From Planctomycetaceae bacterium (GTDB lineage: Bacteria > Planctomycetota > Planctomycetia > Pirellulales > Pirellulaceae), in the NCBI GenBank assembly GCA_003233175.1, contig QIKY01000066.1:1-33691 (forward strand): 33,691 nucleotides of DNA, read 5' to 3'. Both the position numbers and the translations under genes were made by a program. Position 1 is the first letter of the stretch. Each line of letters starts with the position of its first letter. This document shows positions 8,717 to 16,400 of the stretch, piece by piece. The notes under the pieces were generated by a model. That model did no database searches, had not been told where the DNA came from, and saw nothing but the letters and a program-made list of their open reading frames with translations.

Positions 8717-10105
8717 ATGCTGACGTTGTACGATGAAAAACGCCATCTGGGGCGCCGCGACTTTTTGAAAATCGGCGGCCTGGGTTTCGCCGGCTGTTCG
8801 TTGCTCGATGTGCTGGCGGCGCAGGCGTCTGCGAAAACCGCCTCGCAGCGAACCGCCACGGGGAAATCAGTGATTTTCCTCTTCATGCACGGCGGCCCCA
8901 GCCAGATCGAAACGTTCGATCCCAAAATGTCGGCGCCGGCCGGAATACGCAGCGCCACGGGTGAAGTAAAAACCTCGCTGCCGGGCGTAACGTTCGGCGG
9001 CACTTTCCCCAAGCTGGCGTCGCGCGCCAACCGCTTGGCGGTGGTGCGTTCGTTTACCACCGGCGATGGCCGCCACGATATTAAACCGATTGTCTGTCGC
9101 GATACGCTCAACGCCAACTTGGGTTCGCTGTACGCACGCGTGGTGGGGGCGAATCATCCTGTCTCCGGCATGCCGACCAACGCGGCCCTGTTTCCCCGCG
9201 CCGTGGCCCCGGAATGCCAGAAGGAAACCTCAACCTTCGGCAACTTTCGCGCCAGCGGAGATTTCGGCAGCGCCTACGCGCCGTTCGCCCCCGGCGATGG
9301 CGGCGACCTCCAGCAAGACATGCAACTCAACATTCCACTCACGCGTCTCGACGCCCGCCGCGCATTATTAGGCCAGCTCGACAGCGCCAAACGCGCTATT
9401 GAAAACGAGCGAGCCATGTCCGACATGCAGCACCAGGCGTTTCAAATTATTCTGGGCGGCGTGGCCGATGCGTTTGATCTGTCGAAAGAAGATCCTCGCA
9501 CCGTGGCCCGCTACGATACGGCGCCGTTGGTGCGGCCGGATCAAATCTCGCGGCGTTGGAATAACTACAATAACTATGTCGACAACGCCAAGTCGTTGGG
9601 CAAGCTGTTGCTGCTTGCGCGGCGGTTGTGCGAAGCGGGCTGCGGCTTCGTCACCGTGACCACCAACTTCGTCTGGGATATGCACGCCGACGTCAACAAC
9701 GCCACCGTGCAAGAAGGCATGGGCTACATGGGCGCTCCGTTCGATCATGCCGTGGCCACGTTGATCGACGACCTGTATGAACGCGGCCTAGACGACAAAA
9801 TTCTGCTGGTCGCCTGTGGTGAAATGGGCCGCACCCCCAAAATCAACAAGAACGGCGGCCGCGACCATTGGGGCGGCTCCGCCCCGCTGCTTTTTTCCGG
9901 CGGCGGTCTGCGCATGGGGCAGGTGATTGGGCAATCGACCCGCGACGCCAGCGCGCCGCTCTCCACGCCCTACAAAATCCCGCACCTTGTTTCCACGGTG
10001 ATGAACACGGCGTTCAACGTCAACCAACTGCGCATCGCCCGCGGCGCCCCGGCGGAAGTCGTGCGGGCGGCCAGCCAAGCCGAGCCGATTTTCGAACTGT
10101 TTTGA
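8717..10105 (+). CDS. DUF1501 domain-containing protein, Tat-exported (copy B)
   Basis: The open frame extends left to 8054, but I place the start at ATG 8717. GCAGGAG (8702-8708) is 8 bases upstream, and this start puts the Tat motif HLGRRDFLKIGG (Arg13-Arg14) at a normal distance from the N-terminus. The product is 462 residues. DUF1501 marks are SVIFLFMHGGPSQIETFDPK, LLLARRLCEAGCGFVTV, VACGEMGRTPKIN, GRDHWGGSAPLLFSGGGL and QSTRDASAPLSTPYK. It is a divergent paralogue of the gene at 5303-6721 and not a recent copy, since only family motifs are shared. The next gene downstream (485 bases away) is again a PQQ-like propeller, mirroring the other module. The family's activity is not known with certainty. 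Confidence 0.92.
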   Translation: MLTLYDEKRHLGRRDFLKIGGLGFAGCSLLDVLAAQASAKTASQRTATGKSVIFLFMHGGPSQIETFDPKMSAPAGIRSATGEVKTSLPGVTFGGTFPKLASRANRLAVVRSFTTGDGRHDIKPIVCRDTLNANLGSLYARVVGANHPVSGMPTNAALFPRAVAPECQKETSTFGNFRASGDFGSAYAPFAPGDGGDLQQDMQLNIPLTRLDARRALLGQLDSAKRAIENERAMSDMQHQAFQIILGGVADAFDLSKEDPRTVARYDTAPLVRPDQISRRWNNYNNYVDNAKSLGKLLLLARRLCEAGCGFVTVTTNFVWDMHADVNNATVQEGMGYMGAPFDHAVATLIDDLYERGLDDKILLVACGEMGRTPKINKNGGRDHWGGSAPLLFSGGGLRMGQVIGQSTRDASAPLSTPYKIPHLVSTVMNTAFNVNQLRIARGAPAEVVRAASQAEPIFELF

Positions 10106-10112
10106 AAGTTCA

Positions 10113-10158
10113 CCGGCGGCAGGTTTCGCCTCACGCCGGCAGCAGGTTTCGCCTCACG
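10113..10158. repeat. 23-bp tandem duplication
   Basis: Two adjacent 23-base copies (10113-10135 and 10136-10158) differ at one base. Each contains GCAGGTTTCGCCTCACG. They begin 8 bases after the DUF1501 stop codon and are not in a gene. Confidence 0.85.
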
Positions 10159-10400
10159 CCGGCGGTGGTTCCCGAGCGCCGTTCCAGCAATGGGTGTCGC
10201 CTTTCGATCCGCAAAAGGCGTCATCAACAGAAGACGATATTCGAGCCATCACTCTTGGTGGCGAAACAAGATAACCTCCGCTCGCCTAAAGGCCGCTTGC
10301 GTTTTGTTTTGGCCGATCGAGACAACGTGCATCGGCGGCGTCGGCCGGTTACAATGCGTGTCTGCCGCCAGCGCGATGCCAGGGTGCAGGAACGCGATTG

Positions 10401-10480
10401 GCCGCCCACCGTTGGAGTTCACGCTTCAGCGTGCGTCCGGACGAAAACACGCTGAAGCGTGAACTCCAACGGTGGGCGGC
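10401..10480. repeat. Perfect 33-bp inverted repeat (hairpin), 14-base loop
   Basis: Arm 10401-10433 is the exact reverse complement of 10448-10480, with a 14-base loop. The arm core is GGAGTTCACGCTTCAGCGTG. There is no T-run after either arm, so it is not a standard terminator. The strong conservation of both arms suggests a mobile palindromic element (MITE or REP-like). From memory, very similar sequences recur in planctomycete genomes; that needs a search to confirm. Confidence 0.85.
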
Positions 10481-10590
10481 GGCCGGTTAGAATGCGTGTC
10501 TGTCGCCAGCACGCATCTGTTGCCTCAGCCGCACTCGCGACGCCATACTCACCTAAAACATTTTCCCACCAACCCCCGGAATCAAACCCG

Positions 10591-11898
10591 ATGAAGTTCA
10601 CGCTCCGCGCCCCATTATTATTACTGTTGACGACCCTGTTTTTGCTGTTCACGACTCCCCTCTTGGCGGCCGATTGGCCTCAATTGCGAGGTCCTTATTT
10701 TAACGGTTCGACGACCGAAACGAACCTGCCGACAAGTTGGAGCCAAACCGAGAACATCGCTTGGAGCGCCGATATGCCGGGCCCCAGCAGCGCCACGCCC
10801 TGCGTCTGGGGAGACCACGTCTTCGTTTCGAGCACCGACCCCGCCAACGATACGCTCATCGCGATGGCCTTCGACCGCAAAAGCGGCAAGTTGCGTTGGC
10901 GGCATACGGTGGGCCAGGGAATTCGCAAAGACAGCCGCAGCACGTTTTCGGCGCCAAGCCCCGCGACCGACGGCAAGGTCGTGATCTTCTTTTACGGCAA
11001 CGGCAAAATGTTCGCCTACGATTTTTCCGGCCGCCAGCAGTGGACAAAGAACGTTGGGCCGTTCGCCTTCGGCTGGACCTTCAGCTCCAGCCCATTGCTC
11101 CACGGCGGCAAACTCTACCTGCAAATCTTGCAGAACCGCGGAGATTCCGGCAACGTGAAGTCTTACCTGCTGGCGTTAGACCCCAAAACCGGCCGCCAAC
11201 TTTGGAAACACGTCCGCCCCAGCCAGGCGGTGGGAGAATCGTTGGAAGCCTTCAACACCCCGATGCCCTACGAGCATAACGGCCGCAAGCAACTCTTGGT
11301 CAACGGCGGCGACGCCGTCACCGGCCACGATCTGGAAACCGGCAAGGAACTGTGGCGTTGGGAAACTTGGAACCCCGAAAAGATCGGGCATTGGCGCCTG
11401 GTGCCTTCGCCGGTTGCCGGCGATGGCGTAGTGCTTCTCTGCGCTCCGAAGAAGAGCCCCGTTTACGCCTTGCCCACGAATAAGTCGGGCACATTGACCG
11501 ACAAAGATCTTTATTGGGTCAGCGCCGGCGAGCGGAATATCACCTCCGATGTTTCCACACCCGCATTCTACGACGGCGACTTTTTTATCTTGAGCAAGAG
11601 CCGCCGGGCGCTTTCCCGCGTGGCGCCGAAAACCGGCGAAATCCGCTGGACCACGCAACTGAAGAGCCGCCGGGCGTTGGAAGCTTCGCCACTGGCCGCC
11701 GATGGCAAAATCTATCTGCTCGATTTCGACGGCGTGGCGACCGTCGTGAACGCCGCCGATGGAAAAATCCTCAACGTAATTCCCATGGAAGACAAAGAAA
11801 ATCTCGGCTCCGATTTCATTCGTTCGTCCATCATCGCGGCGCACGGGCAACTCTTCATCCGCACCAACACGAAACTTTATTGCGTGGGCAAGCGTTGA
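10591..11898 (+). CDS. Secreted PQQ-like beta-propeller repeat protein (copy B)
   Basis: The 435-residue protein starts at ATG 10591, because the Sec signal (MKFTLRAPLLLLLTTLFLLF, cleaved near LAA before DWPQLRG) begins there. The open frame continues further left into the repeat region. The ribosome binding site is weak (a GGA about 12 bases upstream). Blade signatures include DRKSGKLRWRHT, DPKTGRQLWKHV, DLETGKELWRWE, APKTGEIRWTTQ and NAADGKILNVI. The W-x-Q-L-R-G-P opening is the standard start of planctomycete PQQ-like proteins. It probably works outside the cytoplasm as a binding or scaffold propeller; no catalytic motif was recognised. A bidirectional hairpin terminator follows 50 bases after the stop. 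Confidence 0.9.
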   Translation: MKFTLRAPLLLLLTTLFLLFTTPLLAADWPQLRGPYFNGSTTETNLPTSWSQTENIAWSADMPGPSSATPCVWGDHVFVSSTDPANDTLIAMAFDRKSGKLRWRHTVGQGIRKDSRSTFSAPSPATDGKVVIFFYGNGKMFAYDFSGRQQWTKNVGPFAFGWTFSSSPLLHGGKLYLQILQNRGDSGNVKSYLLALDPKTGRQLWKHVRPSQAVGESLEAFNTPMPYEHNGRKQLLVNGGDAVTGHDLETGKELWRWETWNPEKIGHWRLVPSPVAGDGVVLLCAPKKSPVYALPTNKSGTLTDKDLYWVSAGERNITSDVSTPAFYDGDFFILSKSRRALSRVAPKTGEIRWTTQLKSRRALEASPLAADGKIYLLDFDGVATVVNAADGKILNVIPMEDKENLGSDFIRSSIIAAHGQLFIRTNTKLYCVGKR

Positions 11899-11948
11899 GA
11901 TAGTGCGGGCGGATAACAGGTAGCGGCGTGGAATCTATTGACCCAATT

Positions 11949-11984
11949 AAAAGCCCGGCATTTTGAAAATGCCGGGCTTTTTTA
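11949..11984. terminator. Bidirectional intrinsic terminator
   Basis: The stem AAAAGCCCGGCATTTT pairs with AAAATGCCGGGCTTTT around a single-base loop centre. A T-run follows on the plus strand, and the A-run on the left gives a T-run on the minus strand. It sits 50 bases after the propeller stop and also lies downstream of the convergent DUF1559 gene. Its core stem (AGCCCGG..CCGGGCT) is shared with the hairpins at 21697 and 22634. Confidence 0.85.
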
Positions 11985-12050
11985 AGCTACCGCTGGGAAC
12001 TTAGCACCTGTCAAGATCTATTCCGCGCCATGGTGTTATGGAATTCCTGC

Positions 12051-12111
12051 CAAGCCGGAGGCTTGCCAGCCATTAGCCGGCGGTCGAGCGTAGCGAACAC
12101 CGCCGGCTAAT
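12051..12111. repeat. Composite palindromic repeat (two hairpins)
   Basis: A small hairpin (CAAGCC-GGA-GGCTTG, 12051-12065) is followed by a 13-bp inverted repeat (ATTAGCCGGCGGT at 12072-12084 with its complement at 12099-12111) and a 14-base loop. I recall this arrangement as a common planctomycete intergenic repeat. No transposase is nearby. Confidence 0.75.
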
Positions 12112-12218
12112 AGCTTTTATCCTTTCAGGATATGAAATCAAAGACGTCGCCTCGGCCTAGCCCGCATCTGAAGAACACGGAATAGTTTTTGGACAGGTAC
12201 TTATTGCGGGACGGTCTC

Positions 12219-13142
12219 TCAGTTGGCGTTCACAACCTCGCCGCCGCCGCGCGTGATCAGGCTGGCGTAGATGGGCGTGCCAATGGTTTCGGCCAGCAGC
12301 CGCACGCTGCCATCGGCAAAAACCGCATCGACTCCGCCGGGATGAAAACTGAACGCTTCGTTATTATTCGTGCAGTTAATCGGACAAGGCCCCGGAACGC
12401 TCAAACCGTCGTTGCGAAACGTGTGCAGGGGAATCGCGTTCGCGACGTCGGCCCAACCGGCGCCGCGCACCCGGCCGTTCGTAACACCGAAGTTGCCGCC
12501 GCCGGGGCTGTTGTTTTGAGGGCCCTTGCCGTTGCTGGTCCAAAATTCGGGGCGGCCGGCGTCTTCGGCCATGAAAATCGTATTGGATGTGCCGTCAAGA
12601 ATTTGCGCCATCCGCACCCACTGCCAAGAGCCGATCGCTCCTTTTAAGTCGGTGTTGGGAATGTACCCCGACCGCACCACGATACTCGCCACCCCGGTAA
12701 CCGGCGCGTAGTCGGCAGGGGCGGCCACAATACCGCTGCCAATGGTGTCTAGCAGGTCGGGCCCGCCGGGCGTCGACGGACAGCGGTACACGCTCAAGTG
12801 CGTGGCGATTGCCGGCTGGTTGCCGGGGGCGTCCCAGTTCAGATTCCAATCGTATTGATCATACAGATTCGTCTGCTCAAGAAAGGGCAAGAGAAATGCG
12901 GCCCAGGTGTGGCGGGGGCGACCGCTGCGGGCGGGCGGCAGTTTCTTATGGACGTCGTGATAATGGTGCAGCGAGAGCCCAATCTGCTTGAGGTTGTTCT
13001 GGCACGACATGCGTCGGGCTGCTTCTCTGGCTGCTTGCACCGCCGGCAACAGCATCGCCACCAAAATGCCAATGATGGCAATCACGACCAACAACTCGAC
13101 CAGGGTAAATCCTCGCACGCGACGCAATCGAACCACTAACAT
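12219..13142 (-). CDS. DUF1559 prepilin-like protein (type II pseudopilin N-terminus)
   Basis: The start is ATG 13142, with GAAGGAG 8 bases upstream. The open frame reaches 13226, but that extension has no ribosome binding site. The 307-residue product has a prepilin peptidase site after a short basic leader (RVRG before FTLVELLVVIAIIGILVAM). Phe12 follows the cleavage Gly11, and Glu16 is the conserved +5 residue. The rest matches the planctomycete DUF1559/SBP_bac_10 family: AAREAARRMSCQNNLKQIGL, LHHYHDVHKKLPP, and the C-terminal H-X9-DG motif (HPGGVDAVFADGSVR). Such proteins are numerous in each planctomycete genome and are thought to form or decorate pilus-like or surface structures; individual roles are unknown. 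It is transcribed divergently from the heme protein at 13467. Confidence 0.93.
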   Translation of the reverse strand: MLVVRLRRVRGFTLVELLVVIAIIGILVAMLLPAVQAAREAARRMSCQNNLKQIGLSLHHYHDVHKKLPPARSGRPRHTWAAFLLPFLEQTNLYDQYDWNLNWDAPGNQPAIATHLSVYRCPSTPGGPDLLDTIGSGIVAAPADYAPVTGVASIVVRSGYIPNTDLKGAIGSWQWVRMAQILDGTSNTIFMAEDAGRPEFWTSNGKGPQNNSPGGGNFGVTNGRVRGAGWADVANAIPLHTFRNDGLSVPGPCPINCTNNNEAFSFHPGGVDAVFADGSVRLLAETIGTPIYASLITRGGGEVVNAN

Positions 13143-13466
13143 TGTGTTTTCTCCTTCGGCGAATGCAGCATCTAGAACAGACGCTGCAAAGAAGTGAACC
13201 GCAAACAGCCGAACGAATTGATTCAATTAAACCAAACTGGTTGGAGAAATGCCAGTTCTTTCTTGGAAATAAGCAGGACGGCTGGCGAGAATTCGCCAAG
13301 CCCAACAGAGCAGCGGTAAGGGTTTCCCATAAAATAACTTGCGTCAACAAGACAAATGAGGGGCCGTTTTTCCGCAAAACAAGTTGGATACGCCCGACCG
13401 GCACTTTATAGTACGTACTTGGTCGGTTCGCATTGTGCGTTGTTGTAAAAAACCTGGACGGAAATA
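13143..13466. other. Divergent intergenic control region
   Basis: This gap separates the DUF1559 gene (-) from the heme protein gene (+). It holds a likely plus-strand promoter (13384-13412) overlapped by a 10-bp palindrome, and a second short palindrome AATTGA-T-TCAATT (13216-13228) that could be an operator. No gene and no large repeat were seen. Confidence 0.5.
13384..13412 (+). promoter_or_regulatory. Candidate sigma70-like promoter for the heme protein gene
   Basis: TTGGAT (13384-13389), a 17-base spacer and TATAGT (13407-13412) form a reasonable promoter about 55 bases before the start codon at 13467. The perfect palindrome AGTACGTACT (13410-13419) overlaps the -10 end and the likely transcript start, a position suited to a repressor site. 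Confidence 0.45.
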
Positions 13467-16400
13467 ATGAACCTTAGTTCTCAAAGACGTTTTACGCAGT
13501 TATTTTTTTTGACGTGTTTTTTTTCGCTGATGTTCGCCGGCGCGGGGTGGTCGAAATCGCCGAACGAACCGCTGGGCGATGCCGGCGCGGCGCCCCAAGA
13601 TGCAACAGGACGCGCGCTGAATATGAATTTTGAAACGGGCGATCTCACCGATTGGAAGGTCGATGGCGCCGCCTTCACGCAACAGCCGATCAAAGGCCCG
13701 ATCAGCGCCAACCGGCCCTTTGGCGAAGGCAAGCGGAGCGATCCTACCGGAGATTTTTGGATCGGCGGCTACGAAAAATTGCACGATGCGCCGCAGGGAA
13801 GTTTGACCTCCGCCGCATTCAAAATCACGCATCCTTTCGCGAGTTTTCTCATTGGCGGCGGAGGATACGAAGCCACGCGCGTGGAACTGGTCGACGCCGA
13901 CAGCGGCCAGCCTTTCTTTACCATTTCCGGTTCGAATCGCGAGAACCTGGTTCCCGTGATCGTCGATTTGCGCCAGCGGCAGGGCCAGCAGATGTTTGTT
14001 CGCTTGGTTGATCAACACACCGGTGGTTGGGGGCATGTCAACTTTGATGACTTTCGCTTCTATAAAAAACGGCCCCGTTTTGCCGTCGTGACGCTCAAAC
14101 CCAAACCGCCGGCGCCGAAGCTGACTGACCTTTATCCTCACGCCGGGCTGAGCGCGGAAAAAGCCGCTGCTGCAATGAAGTTGCCCACCGGTTTCCATGT
14201 GACAGCCGCCGCAGCAGAGCCGGACGTTCGCCAGCCGATTGCCATGGCGCTCGACGAACGCGGTCGGGTGTGGATCGCCGAAGCCTACGAATACCCCATT
14301 CGCGCGCCGGAGGGAAAAGGACGCGACCGCATCTTGGTGTTTGAAGACACCAACCAAGATGGCGTGCTCGATAAGCACACCGTGTTTGCCGAGCATTTGA
14401 ATTTGGTGAGCGGTTTGGAGGTTGGCTTTGGCGGGGTGTGGGTCGGAGCAGCGCCGTATCTGCTGTTCATTCCCGATGCCGACGGCGATGACCACGCCGA
14501 CGGTCCGCCGCAAGTGCTGCTTGATGGCTGGGGATATCACGACACCCATGAAACACTGAACGCCTTCATTTGGGGGCCCGATGGCTGGCTGTACGGCTGC
14601 CACGGCGTGTTCACGCATTCCAATGTGGGCCGCCCCGGCGCGCCCGATAGCCAACGCAAACGCATCAACGCCGGTATCTGGCGTTACCACCCCACGCGCC
14701 ACGAATTCCAAGTGTTTGCCGAAGGCACGAGTAATCCTTGGGGCGTCGATTTCAACGACCGCGGGCAGGCCTTTTGCACCGCCTGCGTGATTCCCCATCT
14801 GTACCACATTATTCAAGGAGCGCGGTACCAACGGCAGGCCGGCCAACATTTCAATCCTTATACTTTCGACGACATCAAAACCATTGCGCTGCATCGCCAC
14901 TGGGTGGGCAGCCAGTGGAACAACGCCGATCGCGGCCGCTCCAATGAACTGGGCGGCGGCCACGCCCACGCCGGAGCGATGATCTATTTGGGCGGCGCCT
15001 GGCCGGCGAAATATCGTGACCAGATTTTCATGAACAACATTCATGGAAATCGAATCAATCAAGATCGCTTGATCGCTGATCGTTCGGGGTATGTGGGCAA
15101 CTCCGCGCCCGATTTCATTCTCACCGGCGATCAGTGGTCGCAAATTCTCAACCTGCGTTACGGACCCGACGGCCAGGTCTGGATGATCGATTGGTACGAC
15201 ATGCAGCAATGCCACCACCGCGAAATCGATATTCATGATCGCAGCAACGGCCGCATTTACCGCGTGGCTCAAGACGGCGTGCAGCCGGTGAAGGTCGACC
15301 TTACGAAACAGACCGACGAACAACTGGTGCGGCATCAGTTGGACCAGAACGATTGGTATGTGCGCCACGCCCGCAAAGTGCTGCAAGCCCGCGCCGCCGC
15401 CGGCAAATTATCGCCCGCGGCGCGAGAGGCTTTGGTCAAAATCTTGCATGAAAACGCCGACGACACCCGCCGCCTGCGCGCGTTGTGGGCCTTGCACGTA
15501 ACGGGCGGACTGCCGGAGTCGGTCGTCGAAGGCGCGCTGCATGACGATTCGGCGTTTGTGCGCGGCTGGACCATCCAACTTTTGTTTGATAATCCTCGGC
15601 ATGCGGTGTCGCCCGCCCTACTTGCGATGTTGCGGGAGCGGGCCGAGCAAGATGCCTCACCCGTGGTGCGGAGGTATATCGCTTCGGCGCTGCAACAGGT
15701 TCCGCTGGAATCGCGTTGGGAAATACTCTCGCTGCTGATCACCCATTCCGAAGACGCCGCCGACCATAACCTGCCGCTCCTGTACTGGTACGCCATGGAG
15801 CCACTGGCCGATGTTGATTCTCGCCGGGCGTTAACGCTCGCGTTGGCGGCGGGCAAGCATATTCCGCTGCTGGCCGAATATATGATTCGCCGCATTGGCG
15901 GGTCGGACACGAAACAGGCGTTGGCGCTGTTGGTGGAAGGCTTGGCGGATGTACACGACGCCGACGTAAACAGCACGGCCACGCGGCAAATCTTTTTGCG
16001 AGGCATTACCGACGCCCTGCGAGGCCTGCGAAAAGTCGAGCCTCCCGCGCAATGGGCGGCGGTCTACAAAAAGCTGGCGGCAAGCGACGATCCTCAATTA
16101 CGGCTCTCCGCCGCCACGCTGGCAACCACCTTCGGCGATGCAAACGCCATGCGCCATTTGCGAGATGTTGTGAGTGACGCCAAGGCTGCGGCGGCTGATC
16201 GGCGCCGCGCGTTGGCGGCGCTGGTGAAAGCCCACGATGAAAAACTAGCCGACGTATTGCTGTCGCTCGTGGGCCGCCGAGAGTTGACCTCCAAAGCGTT
16301 GCGGGCCTTGGCCGGATACGCCGATCCTCGAACGCCTGAAATCGTGCTCGAAGCCTACGCCTCCCTTTCGGCGGCGCAGCGCCGCGATGCGCTCTCGACG

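Larger units (their letters stand above)
10106..10590. other. Intergenic region packed with direct and inverted repeats
   Basis: No gene was recognised. Short open frames here are artefacts of the repeats. The gap contains a 23-bp tandem duplication (10113-10158), a perfect 33-bp hairpin (10401-10480), and a 31-base direct repeat (10342-10372 and 10480-10510) that brackets the hairpin. Each direct-repeat copy contains a TTACAAT or TTAGAAT sequence that resembles a -10 box. The second could serve the propeller gene at 10591, but no matching -35 is seen. Confidence 0.6.
11899..12218. other. Intergenic region between convergent genes with hairpins
   Basis: This gap lies between the 3' ends of the propeller gene (+) and the DUF1559 gene (-). 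It holds a terminator hairpin (11949-11984) and a composite palindrome (12051-12111). No coding sequence was recognised. Confidence 0.6.

Noticed and set aside
10190-10462. 90-codon frame on the plus strand ending in LEFTLQRASGRKHAEA
   Set aside because: Its end is a translation of the palindromic repeat at 10401-10480; no family resemblance and no ribosome binding site.
5303-11898. Recent inverted duplication of a DUF1501-propeller pair
   Set aside because: The DUF1501 proteins share only short motifs and the propellers differ in length and blades, so any duplication is old or the pairing arose twice.
13500-15386. 628-codon open frame on the minus strand
   Set aside because: It lies wholly inside the heme protein gene, whose domains are clear. 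High GC lowers stop frequency in the antisense frame, and no family motif is present.
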